Translations under genes and position numbers: made by a program
Shown here: one piece after another, positions 12,106 through 24,366 of the stretch
How the letters are laid out: each line of letters starts with the position of its first letter
How positions within the stretch are numbered: the stretch's first letter is position 1
The notes under the pieces: model-generated
Databases searched by the model: none
The model's input: only the letters and a program-made list of their open reading frames with translations
Told to the model about the DNA's origin: nothing
Assembly (NCBI RefSeq): GCF_001625305.1
Contig: NW_017803987.1
Location: 1,861,734-1,925,733 of the forward strand
Length of the DNA: 64,000 nt
Direction: 5' to 3'
DNA from: Branchiostoma belcheri
Lineage: Eukaryota; Chordata; Leptocardii; Amphioxiformes; Branchiostomatidae

Positions 12106-15047
12106 ATCGTATGATTATTCTGTGCCAAGCCCTTGTCGAACCTTCCCCCGACCACCAACCAACCAACCAACCAAGACGGCGATTTGATAGTCTTTCCGCT
12201 TGATCCTTATTACTCTACCTTAAGAAAATTCCAGGAGAAAATGAAACGGAAAGGACAAGCTGTTATTAAGGTAGCCCGTATGCGCGGGGGCACTTATTGT
12301 CGTAGAATGAGGTCAGAAAGGTACTTTGAAGTACATCACACCATATCTAGAGGAATCAAAGATGCTCTACGTGCATACGAAATGCCTTTTGCAAGGTGGA
12401 TCGGGCAAAGGTGAACTCCCTAAGCAGAGGACCAACGCATCTCCAAAAACACTAATTATAACAATATTGGTTCACCCATACGGCGTGTAAAATAATTATC
12501 ATACGTCTTCTAATGATTGACATGCCAATGCATAATGTTTACCATTAAAAATCGATTCATTAACAATATATTTGCGTGCAGAAAAAAACAAATATATCAT
12601 TTGACGATGTCCCATGGGCCTTACCGTTATCCATCAATTGTTGCGTACCAAAGCATATAAAGTTTCTAATCTACAAAGCTGCACGTACAATTATATGCTG
12701 ACATCTGCATATAGAGCATACATGACACTTGATTTTATTATCTCTTTTACAATAAATGAAGGTACATCCCTGTCGCTTACAGTAGAGGTAACAAAACGTT
12801 TAAGTCAGAAACTCACACATCAGTATTCGTGATATTAAAAGAATGTGATTAATTGCACTTTATTGGAATGCAATTATCCACCATTGTGTCAATGTCACTG
12901 TCAACGTCATACACATACCAAGGCATTTCCCTTGCGTACGTTGCAACGTCAAAACGTAATTCTAATTCTACGACGGAGAATGCTTTAATGAATAGTTGTT
13001 TCCGAACGCAAAATAATATTGATTTTTGCTGTATTTTATTTTCACAATTTACTGCAGTTCGTTCCAACACTTTGCGAGAGGAACATATGCTTGAAACATC
13101 ACCGTGCATAACGATTGCCATAAAATTAATGAAACGTCAAAATACATGATATTCCCGCTGCATTTAGAGCCTAGTTCACATACACGCCCCTCGATACATC
13201 TTGTTGATTATATCAGCGTCATACATGTAAAGCTTGCGTTGAGCTAAAGCAATCAGACATATTACCAATACCGAAATTACATTTTGTAAGGCTATATTTA
13301 AAACCAATTTGATATACTGCAAAATGTATGGGTGCACATAATAGCTCCCTTACAGGTTATTTATCTCAAACCACCGCTCAAGGGAGGTAGTTAATCTTCA
13401 TTACTTGCGATCGAAGAATAACTGACCTCTAATTTCTTTAACGTATTCTCGGCGGACCGTCTAATTTTCAGCATCGACTGGTTAGGCATTTATCACATAA
13501 GAACCAGAAAGGGCAGCCCATATTGATGTACATACCATGCTGCCCCACTTGTTGGTGCTCCTAGATTCAGATTTAAGATTCAAGATGTATTTGTCGCACT
13601 TTCGCAGTGACAGTCACTGAATTTTAGACAATTTACAGTTAAAATACACGTTATACGTTAATCTATAAAACTATTGATACATTGCGAAGAGATACTAAAA
13701 ACACGTAGTACTGGGTAAATTGTTGTACAGCAGACCCCAGGGCTATAATTTTGACATTAGGTATAGGACGCTTACAAGACAACTATCAAGGTTTTTAAGT
13801 CCATAATTATTGAGCAGCTGGTACATGAACGATATGGGTGACTTCTTATATCTATTACTATTACGTACTTTTTGGGCAGTCTAGCATAGTGCATCTTGGA
13901 GCAAGCACAATGGGTGATTTACTTTACGACACATACGAGCACAGTTATTTCCACTGCGAGCGATAACAGCAGTTTTTAATCATTAGGGCCTACATACATC
14001 AGTAAACTTTGACAGATTTGCTCCTGTACAAAAATTGGCCATGTTAAGGAACATAAAATTTATTGTGCATGGTTAGCAAATAGACTGTAGCTGCCCTTTA
14101 AATGTAATATATTTTAGATCTCATAGCAGCAAAATAATATCAAGTTTTACAATCTAGAATATAAAAATAAATGCTAGGCAAATAACTCATTGATGATAAC
14201 TCAGCAGCAGCATGCATGGAAGAAGCCCAATGGCATATTCATCTACAGCTCTGCTGTTAATTCAGCCAAATGAGTATTGTAAAAATTGAAAAAATAGAAT
14301 CATCTTTAGGTTATTTTCATGAGTTGAGCTGTAACATATACTCAATGATATACGGCATTCATCTCCAAGCAGATCATACGGTGACAAGGCACTATCCATT
14401 GGACAGAGGAGTGTCCATTTGCCACCAAAGCTAAAGGATACTGTCTGGCTAATGGATACTGTCTGGCCAATTTGATACTGTCTTCTGTGGCCACCAAAAG
14501 ATCTTCTTGGAGACTATACGGCTGGTCGTTACTTTAATAGTCATCTTAAAATCAGTACATATGTATTTCCATCATATATAACACCTTCACATCCGCCTAC
14601 CACCCACACGTAGCTATACATAAGGCCCTAGATAGAAGGGTTTTGACGAGTTGAAATATTCAAGAAGTCAAGTCTTGCGTCAAACTTTTCTCTGTTGTAG
14701 ATGATTTGCCGAGATCCAATGCATATGGGAGCAGTATTGTGTAGGCCGTACGAAAAGAGACACTCTAGGCTACGTATCAACGGCCTCTGTATTCTAGTAC
14801 TTTCAGCAACCTTCAAATGCTCTCTCTATAAGACTAGAAAACTCTTCACTGAATATGCCAGCAAGATCAGCAGATGCAATAGAAGAATACAAGAAAGGAA
14901 TGGGAGAAAATATCGTCGTCATTGAATTTTTTTCCATTTTTAGCATTGATAGCATATATCCATTGACAATGATATAAGGGTAAGAAGGCAGTAAACTATC
15001 AAAATGGTAAAATAAAACATTTTCTTAATCAATTACTTGTTGTATAA

Positions 15048-15108
15048 TGAAGGCTGTTTTCTTTCATATAGTTGTATAATGAAGGCTGTTTTCTTTCGAA
15101 TTTTACTG
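15048..15108. repeat. Short direct duplication
   Basis: A block with gttgtataatgaaggctgtt followed by ttctttc occurs twice in a row, separated only by atata. Confidence 0.8.
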
Positions 15109-17274
15109 AAGGAAGAAATTCTTAAGCTTGATATTACTTCTTTTCTGCGATAGTTCATTTATGATTAGATTATTAATGTGAAAGAGGGTTTTTAGACATC
15201 CAATAATAGTGGTTTTTGGAAGCCATGGACTCATTAATTAGATACTTAGTTGGCGCCATGAGCTAACAATAAATCCTGTTAAGGGTTCGACATGTAATCA
15301 TGCACAGTCCCGGATTAATTAATTGTAGGGAGTGGCCATTGTAATGAAGTTTGAAAAGTAATATCTTTATAGATATTATCTAATACCTTCTTCGAAAGGA
15401 AGTCAAGCATGTGCATGTTAGACTTTCATAAATGTAGAACTAAATTTTATAATATTAAGTCATGTATACATTTTTGCTTCCTATGGACTGTCTAAAATTT
15501 GTCTTCAAATATCAATTCATAGTTTTGGTACACCTCTTCAACTACATTGTAAAGATTTGGTAGTCAATGCTACCTAAGGCGTCTGATAGTTACTAAAATG
15601 TACCCAGGTTTAGTAACAGTTTTCTTGTGTACGTCGTGTTTTGATATATATTTTTATATATTTTTGTTTGCAGAAATATGTTGTTTGCTCTTGTATATCT
15701 AAATGATCGCAATGGCTTTTCTATCCACAGAAGAGACATTTTCTTACGTATAGAACATTACGAGCCACCATTTTAGAGTGACCCAAAAAAGGTTTCTAGG
15801 TCAGAGCATCTTTAATTTAGTTACCATTCACGGAGAAGAAAATTACCCATTAACTTATTCCGATATCCAATCTATGGTTCAATCAATGTTGAAATTACTG
15901 GGAAATAGTTACATCTTAATCTTAATCTCTTATAGAATAAGACAAATTGCAGTTCGAGGTAAATGAATAAGAAATAAGTATTGGAACTATTCTATGAACT
16001 ATGAAATATTAAGCAAAGGTATACTAGCATTACATCATGTTGTTGCGTATGTACATAAAGCTAAATTTTGTGTTTAATTGTAGTACCAAAAAATAACATT
16101 AACAAAGTAAAATGAGTCTAGATAATGACACACCCAATGACGAGCAACACGCTGTATGATATATATTTTCAGCATAGAGCATCGTTCTCATTAAAATTGG
16201 CACTCAACATGCACTCAGCAAAATGTACGGAGTATATCAAATCATCCCATTAAAACATTGCCGGTACTAATTCAGCTGTGCGTAACAGAAGAGCACATTA
16301 AGAAATAAGATATACAAGGAGATAGAGGCACCCAATGGCTTTGTATCAGTAAGATCATAGTACTACCTTATTCTCTTTGAAGCTTGTCATACCGCATAGT
16401 ATTCCTTGGTATCCTACGAGTACAGAAGCCCACTGCATGATAGACTGTCGTTGCTAGAATATCATCTGTTGTTTCTGAAGGTTAATGAATCTGGTTATGA
16501 CGTGGTCTGCGAACTGAGAAGGAGCTTCCAATTAAGTCTGCACCGCTGGGAACAATATCCTCTTAGCCGTTAACTGGATCACCCCGGAGACTATGCAACG
16601 GCTTCTGCACTTCATGGAGCATCCCAAGCATATCAATCTTCAATCTCAAAAGCAAAAAAAACACTTTCTAGGAACAAGAATCTTAATTCTGTAGAGGAAG
16701 GTATGTTTACTAACTTGCAAATTGTATCTTAGAAGCAAGAAAAAATTCCTTAAAGATAAGAAGTACTTACTTATGAAACACTGGTATTTAAGATCCCAAT
16801 TCTTAATTTGCAAAAATGTGTGCAAGAATATAAATCTTAATTTAAGACGAACATTCTAGAAGTAACTATAGTCTAATTACATGAAAATAAGAAACCAATA
16901 ATCTTACTCCAAGAAAACTCTTTAAAAAATCTTAGAAAAAACTTCGTGGACAAAATATTTTTCTTACACGAAGAAAGTTTTTCTATGTGAAACAAGAAAC
17001 AAGAAGAATAATTTTTGGTAGTGTACTATAGGATCCGGATATGAGTGTTTGTAGGCAGCCTAGAGAGATGCACTAGTAGGGCGTGGGTGGAATCTTCCTA
17101 CCGGATCTAACAAAAGACATGCTTAATGGTCTGTCTAATGAAGTGTTTCTGGGGACTTTTGTCACGAGCATCCGTTCCACAAGTGACTTTGGTTTACGTG
17201 ATAAGCAATTTCCTGGAACGTAGAATCTACCTCAACAAGCATTGCGAAACTCTTAAATCTTTAACAACAGAACA

Positions 17275-17965
17275 CGACTATGGAAAGACATTTTAGCGTA
17301 CTGAATGTGGCATGTTGTCACCACTGCTACACTTGAATTTGCTTTGAGGATATTTCCTGGAAAACATACGCTGCGTCATCGAACTTACGCTGCGTCATCG
17401 TCATCGTCATTGACATTCCTAGGTTAAGGCTGATGAATAAGACTTCAATCAGATGTAAATCTATGTAGCATACTGAAGATGGTATTTAGGGTTATACTGA
17501 TTGTCACCTCTGCTACACTTGACTTTGCGTTGGCGTCATAAAATATTTCCTGGAAAATATATGATGAGTCATCAAACTCGTAGGGCGCTCTGAAGCCTCA
17601 CCCACCAGCCTTGACCTAGGAATGTCAATCAAATGTAAATCTATTTAGCGTTGTGAAAGTGTATTCGAGGTGATGTGTTGTCACCTCTGCTACACTTGAC
17701 TTTGCTTTGGTGTCATAATATATTTCCTGGAAAACATTTGATGTTCTTTCAAGCTCGTAGGGCCATCTGAAGCTTCACCCATCAGACTTTGTCTAAAAAT
17801 GTCAATCAAGTTTAAATCTATTCAGCATACTGAAAGGGTATTCAGGGTTATACCTTGTCACCTCTGATAATTGATAATACTTCGATTTGATTTGATTTAA
17901 TACGCAATTATACCTGGGGAATATAAGCTACGTCATCAACCTGGAGCACTCTGACGCCACATCCA
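17275..17965. repeat. Tandem repeat, about 185-bp unit, four diverged copies
   Basis: Units start near 17280, 17450, 17632 and 17815. Each holds a tagcrtactgaa-like block, ttgtcacctctgctacactt, a tttcctggaaaa block and a cgtagggc--tctgaagc--cacc block. The units are 75-90% alike by eye. No coding potential. Confidence 0.75.
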
Positions 17966-18332
17966 TAAGATGAAGTTACTTTGCATCTCATTTTCTGTAA
18001 AACAATGACTATAAATAACAAACCAGATTACTGGGTATGAATGAAAATTAACCCTAATGTCATACATTGACTCTAATTTGTCGCTAGTAGCTCATAACAA
18101 GAGGAAAAAGTGCTGGCAATACGTTTTGATCTTTTGCACATTTTGATCTTTTGCATATTACATTTCCTTACAATGGACTTATCCCCCTGTTCCATATAGC
18201 AGACCAGTATCTATATCTAGATTTGATAGATATTGTTACATTACATGTAGACAAAGTCATTTTATAAATTTTGTGAGAGGAATACACTGTAAGTTCTAAT
18301 ACTTGAAGCTAGCATCTTTCCTGCGAGAGACA
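17966..18332. other. No feature seen
   Basis: AT-rich unique sequence between the tandem array and the SINE. Confidence 0.5.
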
Positions 18333-18568
18333 TTTTTTTTATATTCCATCATGTAGTCACAAGCTTAAGACGCGGTGACGGCACACTCAAGTTTTTTCAA
18401 CTTATATCAATGCCACCACCAACACAATGCTCATTTTCACCTGAGCGAAGTGAGGAAAGTCGTGTAAAGTGCCTTTCCCAAGGGCACAAGATCGGTGGCA
18501 TGTCAGGACTCGAACCCGGAACCTCTTGGTTCCGAGTCGACCACTCTGCCGCTATGCCACACGACCCC
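18333..18568 (-). mobile_element. tRNA-derived SINE, copy 2 (full length)
   Basis: On the minus strand it begins ggggtcgtgtggcatagcgg, with a tRNA-like A box (tggcatagcggcagagtgg) and a canonical B box (ggttcgagtcc). A body with cacaagatcggtggca-type sequence (plus-strand text) follows, and it ends in an A-rich tail (the T run at 18333). Internal Pol III promoter boxes and the A tail define a SINE mobilised by a partner LINE. The 96-codon plus frame over it is a by-product. Confidence 0.88.
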
Positions 18569-21500
18569 ACATTGTTCAGTGAAGACGTTAAAGAACGGAT
18601 ACCGACAACTCACGACACACATTATTCCACCTCACGTCTGTACAAGAGACGGATGATGCTAACGGGCTTAACATATAGTTTCTGCCTGTCGGCTTCATGA
18701 TGACCACTTGAACGGAATGAATCATTTCAGGAAGCAATGACTTGCTTGAAAGACTTTGAGCCCGCGTACGTCACTAGGGTGCCCTTCAGAAGCTGTGGAG
18801 AGGATGTGGGTAGAGTAGCTATGAACTGCACAATTATGATTAAACTGTGCACGGAGAAGGGGCTATCTTCGTTAACCTGACCAATGCTCCGTAACCGCCC
18901 AGCATGGCGGGGGCAGGATACAAGTGTGAAATATGTTTGCAGCAGATAAGATGAACATTGTACAATCACATCTCTGCACATTGTACAATCAGAACAGTTC
19001 AAGACAACTGTTATGGTGATTGTCAGCAATCCTGTACGATACTACTAAGACGATTACTTTACATGAATCTTGCGGGAAGATAAAAAAGTTTAATAAATCA
19101 ATGTTGGACATCAAGGTTGGCTGGCGTTAGTGAGTGTCAGCAGTGTACGGGGTATGCTCAGATAGGGGTCAAATTTGACTCAAATTTAACTAAAAATCAA
19201 TTCGATTCGTGCAGAAAGGTAGTGCGGTCTAAATCTGGTCACCATGCTCCCTAACTTTGGGCAAGCTTGGTTGTTTAGTGGTCGTAGGAACGTTCTGAAT
19301 GTGTGACATGGGCTTAAATTTACAGAGAAAACCATGGGACAATTTCAAGTCTGAGCCCTTAGCAACTTGGAGGTATGTAGGGGCTTCGACTCTAATGAAG
19401 TCTAGGTTTTCATCGGTAGATACGAGGAGGCCAGTTATATCAGCGCGTTCTATGCCCTACTCTAAATGATCACCTGGACTGGTGTAAAGAACACAGAGGA
19501 AATGAAGCGAACTGCCTGTCAGGAATAAGGTGAAAGTGCGGATCACATATATGTGTGTAATCTCGATCAATCCACCATACCATATGCTTCTGAAAGAGGG
19601 CTTAGGAGTAACGACTGGACGTTAACGTTGATCAAACCGCAGACAGTTGTGATTTGTGAGCCCCGGTGTTTGATCAGTCGAACATGACGCCGCCGCACTC
19701 TGGTAATGAAACTGGACACGCTGGATCGAGCCATGATGAGCTATTAATGTTATGAGTCCCGGTCTCTGATAAGTGAGAGAATGTCTCAATCTGCAATACG
19801 ACCTAGACCTTATTCGAACTACTGCCTTGGCCTTTGTCTAACAACTTAAGGTTTAATCGTACATGCACTAGAGCTACGTGTAAACTTTGACGTCTGTAAA
19901 TTGAGTTTATTAAGCATTTCCTGTATTTCATACAATCATGTGTCATTATGTATCTTTTCAATTATGTGTCAAGTAAATTATCCCACTTCAAATATTTGAA
20001 TAGTACAGACAAATCTAGATCCCGTATAACTACTATAACGACAAAACAAATAATCACACAGCCTTCTATATCTCCACTATTACTAGGAAGCGAGAGGAAT
20101 TCGAAAATACTAGAGTATGCACTAGAAGTTTATATATTTATATATACACGTACATGTACACTAGAAGTCTGCATTAGTTATTCATCATATTCAGTTGGAG
20201 AAAACGTAAGGTTCTTTTCACAACGTATGCTAGGTGGCAAAAAGTTGTCGGGGCTCTAATATGTCAAATCTACCATTTTCTGCACTACATTAGTATATAG
20301 CACCACGCTGCACCAAATCCTATCATTGCCCAACACCAAAATCCGTGGAGCCCACAGGTCTTACTTCTACAATATCTTAATCAATTTGGAAGAGTAGGAC
20401 ATTCCCTGACATAGATTACAGGAAGTCTTTCCATTACCTGGCCTTCGCTGAATCGATTTCCGTCATTTTATTTCATTATATTCCTTTAGAATCAATCACG
20501 TCAACGAGTATTGCTATTGATTGCCCTATTGGTTTGTGGCCTCGTCAACTAATGTGTACCCCCCCCCCCACCACCACCACCACCTCCACTTCTTCTAACA
20601 GACTAGAAGAGTTGATTGATGACTTGGTGATAGAAATCTTTAGTACGGTACCTTTACATGTAATGGAATTGTCCACCTACTTTCGAATATGTGTCATAGG
20701 TGTAGATAGTCATCAAAGTGGCACTTTTACAGAACTGCACAGGCTGATTGCGGCTTTCATAAGATTTATAGTGCCCTGTCCTTATTCAGGGAAACCATTT
20801 TAGATGACAGAGAAACGATGCAATGTTATATCCAGAACATTGTTTTTGGTATCTCCAGAACCACGCTTAGACAGGATTCTGGATAGTTCAAATGTATCCA
20901 GAACTGAGTATAATCCTAACTCATTTAGGCATAGAACATGTTAGATACAGTATGCAACAGTGTAAATGGCAACGACATATTTTTACACTTTGTGGCACCC
21001 TCTATTACGTGCTGCTTATGTCAATGGAATAACACCCCTACTATTCCATCAATTCACTAGAAAGAAACTCTAAAATTCCTATATAGTAAAATAATAGGAA
21101 AACACCCCTAAAATTAATTCCCTAAAGCGAAACTCTTGAATGTTCCTTTTAACGATAAATGAGATAACTACCGTTGCATCTAATTTAACGAAAACGTATC
21201 CTCCGTAGATGAAAGAAAGATTACTATAGACACATTACCATCTGTATTTTTTTCATCGGAAACACCTATTGACTTCTGGGGGTAACACCGCTCCACAATA
21301 TCGTCACCATAACGCCTGCACTCTGTACATCGTTTCTGGTAAGCCCACGCATTTTCTGGGTGACAGACAGGAACGCAGTGCGGGGAAGGTCACTGTACAT
21401 AACATCCTTCTTCAGAAATGAAACATAAATATCAACGCAATTTATTCATTGGAATGTGTTAGCAGGTGGCTTCACCACCGTATTTGCCGTAATTTGCGGC

Positions 21501-21888
21501 AGCATTTGACTCTACGCTACGTGAATCGAAAGCTCAAACTATTTGCAAAGTTCTGACCGACCTTGACACACAGTACGGTGGTCTATTTTCTTGACATCAA
21601 AATTCCAATATATTTGAAATGGATTAGTCCTCACTTATACGTAAGGAGGACGAAGATGAATCCAATTTTTGTCTACCAAATACAATTCGTAGTTAGGAGT
21701 AACAATGTAGGAATAAATGATTTATCTAATTTGATCAGACGTTTTGAGGCCAAGGCAATCCGATATTTTCTTTGAAGTTAGACTCATGCCAGTAGCATTT
21801 TGTTTTAAAATCCAAGGAAATGACTGTATTGTTTCATTTATAAGTACGTATCTCGTTGAATTATTTCAAACGGAAGTTTTGGTTGATT
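18569..21888. other. Gene-free stretch
   Basis: Holds a diverged repeat with tcaaatttgactcaaattta motifs at about 19165-19340, also seen near 4150, 8340, 11935 and 61610. A short C run precedes a (CCA)n run at 20560-20586. No exon recognised. Confidence 0.5.
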
Positions 21889-22285
21889 AGGCCATGTTGA
21901 TTTGATTATATGGATGACATCCGCGCGCGCATGAATTTTCGGCCGTTTCCAAAAAAAAAGTTTTCAACCATACTGTAAATCGTACAAAACAGTTGCAAAA
22001 TGAGCAACAATATACCGTAAGTTACAAAAAAATAAGTAAAAACTATACCAATGTCGTAGAATGCCAAAATCAAACGAAAAAAGACGAAATTGTAAGGAAA
22101 TGAACTTGAAGATTAGATTATTCGCCAAACCATATTCTGTCCCATTTGTTCAACCCTCATGACCACGTAGATTTCATAATGAAAACTAACTTTTTTTTTG
22201 CAAAACTTTTTTTTATTCGCACGCGCGCATCAGTTTTGGGGCCCCCGGAGGATGTCATCCATATAATCAAATCAACATGGCCTTA
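21889..22285. mobile_element. MITE with 35-bp TIRs, GGATGACATC family copy 2
   Basis: Left end aggccatgttgatttgatta, continuing to atggatgacatcc; the right end is the inverted form, ggatgtcatccat through aacatggcctta. Internal sequence is AT-rich with CG-alternating tracts next to both TIRs. A TA-flanked non-autonomous DNA transposon of 397 bp. Confidence 0.85.
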
Positions 22286-22533
22286 CTTCATTAGTATTCG
22301 TAACCTCTTTCCAATCTTCTCCTTATTTTGTGGCTGTGGTGTTGGGAATGATTTCGTGCAGAATCTGTGTCATCGTCAATTAAATGGTTGATCACAAGTT
22401 GATGGGTTTTACAATAGATTGGGTCTTTGCTTTTACATCATATTCAACTTTATATCAATCACCCGATTTATGCTTTACGCTGAAGATAGTATATTGCGAT
22501 GATGAAATCTTCTTATAGTATTCTCATCCTATT

Positions 22534-22742
22534 GCCAAAAAGCAGTTACTCAAGCACAAGCAACTGGATATGATTTTGAAAATGTCAAGACGTTTCAGCT
22601 AGTATCCACTNNNNNNNNNNNNNNNNNNNNTAGTATCCACTAGCTTTCGTCAGCTAGTTTTCGTCACTAGCTAGTGGATACTAGCTGAAACGTCTGACAT
22701 TTTCAAAATCATATCCAGTTGCTTGAGTAACTGCTTTTTGGC
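22534..22742. repeat. Inverted repeat spanning an assembly gap
   Basis: Left arm (ccaaaaagcagttactcaag onward) and right arm (through cttgagtaactgctttttgg) are near-perfect inverses. The 20 N at 22611-22630 lie at the centre next to several short tagtatccact/ctagctagtgg repeats. The outer motif ccagttgcttgagtaactg recurs near 37985, 38560 and 45880. Confidence 0.85.
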
Positions 22743-23332
22743 GTATCGTATTACCTGGATGTCTAACTTTCATCGGCTCATCCTATTGGTTTGTTTCTTC
22801 ATTCATAATACCCCGGCATCATTGTGGACAAGCAGATTCTTGGCCTTTGCTCCTCTAATTCTAAATAGTTAAGTATGTTTTTTTATATAATCTCCAAATA
22901 ATCTTTTTAAGCTGACTATCACGTATGTTCGTCCCATAGTTTGGTTATTGTAAGAAAAATACCAAGCAGATGTGAGAAGGGCCCCAAGGAGAGACTGGCC
23001 GAATGAAACGAGAAGTAATGCAAGTCATGCAACCGCGCTAAGAAATTATTTTAATAACTGTTCTCCGTTAGAAAGATCTCGTGATACATTGAAATTGTGC
23101 ATCTTATTATCATTAGTCCAGTCCTATTAGCATAGGTCCAACTCAAGTGACCAAGGTGACCCATTATTTGAGCCACACATCGTCATCACACTCTTCTGTA
23201 GCATTTCTTTTTTCTGCTGTTGAATTTTTTTCTTGTCTTTTAAAGTTGTCGATTGACATAGAAACACGGCCATTTTACAAAGTTCTCAAAATACAATCTC
23301 ATCAAAAATAAAACTAGAGTCCCACGATCTCA
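22743..23332. other. No feature seen
   Basis: Unique AT-rich sequence between two repeats. Confidence 0.5.
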
Positions 23333-24200
23333 TACCTTCGCCAAATGATGTTAATCTTTATGACTGACAAAGCCTCCTGATTATGCAAATAGCATCCTCA
23401 TTTGCATAAATTATATCAGTTGATCATATTCTCCATCAAAAGACAGTTTTATCTTAATAAAGAAAGTCATTCTATCATTTCCTCATAAATTATGCAAATA
23501 AGGTCCTTATTTGAATAAGTTATGTTTAATGATGTTCAGCTTCACTTAACTTTTAAATACCCCAAGTATAAAGTTCCAGGCAGTAACCATTATGGAATTA
23601 TAACATTTTCTCAATAATTATGCAAATTAAGTGTTAATTTACATAATCAATATCTGCCTGTGTTTCTCTTGTTCTTAATTTCACATGTCACAAGTTTGAG
23701 TAGTCCTATAATGTAATGCAGCTGATTTGTAGAATTTCATCATTAATTATGCAAATTACATCCAGATTTGCATAATTGTCACATAATTATGTCAAGCGTT
23801 ACATATGCTACCTACATACCAAAAATCATGAAGATCCGTCCACCGGTTCTTGAATTATCCTCTTTTGAATATTTCAAAGAAATGTCCCTGTAGTTCCTGA
23901 GCAAGCCGCTAGGGGGCCCAAACTTGCGTCACTTCTTCCCTAGCACAAGGCCTACCTACCATTGAAATTTCGTCACCCCAGCTTGTCCAGATCATGAGAT
24001 ATCAAAACCGGAAGTTCAGCTGCAGTACCATTAGAAGCCGCTAGGGGGCCCAAAATCTAATCATTTCGAGGTCTCATCAACACCTACCCACCTACCAAAT
24101 ATGAAGTCAATCCATTTAAGCCTTCTCAAGTTATCGTGTTTACAGACACACACACACATACACGAACGCCTCTGAAAACATAACCTTCTTGGCGAAGGTA
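23333..24200. mobile_element. 868-bp non-autonomous element with taccttcgccaa TIRs
   Basis: Begins taccttcgccaa and ends with its exact inverse ttggcgaaggta. Internally it has several aattatgcaaat/atttgcataa blocks and two gccgctagggggcccaaa blocks. A partial relative with gcggctagggagccaaaa lies at 43850-43945. No transposase frame, so it is internally non-coding. Confidence 0.75.
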
Positions 24201-24235
24201 ATTAAGTCACATGTCTAAACCGCTATTTCCTCGCA

Positions 24236-24366
24236 AATGTTATGTTATGTTATGTTATGTTATGTTGTTATGTTATGTTATGTTATGTTATGTTATGTTA
24301 TGTTATGTTATGTTATGTTATGTTATGTTATGTTATGTTATGTTATGTTATGTTATGTTATGTTAT
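24236..24366. repeat. (TTATG)n pentanucleotide microsatellite
   Basis: About 26 units of tgtta/ttatg with one slipped unit (ttatgttgttatg). Confidence 0.95.

Larger units (their letters stand above)
7000..17270. other. Gene-free stretch, mostly unique AT-rich DNA
   Basis: Expected to contain the 5' end of the glutamate-receptor gene, but I find no convincing signal-peptide exon. Recognisable items are repeat fragments with actcaaatttaac and ggttgg motifs (8335-8470, 11920-12180), a (TTGG)n run, and small tandem duplications at 10540-10900 and 15048-15108. The 93-codon plus-strand frame at 12133-12414 resembles nothing I know. Confidence 0.5.

Noticed and set aside
12133..12414. 93-codon plus frame starting in a (CCAA) run
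   Set aside because: The N-terminal part is microsatellite-coded; the rest resembles nothing known and has no splice or neighbour support.
17275..17965. Repeat array resembling CRISPR
   Set aside because: Units are long, diverged and contiguous, with no short identical repeats and unique spacers; the genome is eukaryotic.
18440..18568. Possible tRNA gene
   Set aside because: A and B boxes are present but no complete cloverleaf or acceptor stem; attached body and A tail, and five copies, make it a SINE.
18410..18700. 96-codon plus frame
   Set aside because: Mostly antisense of a SINE; a similar frame recurs over the SINE at 48149.
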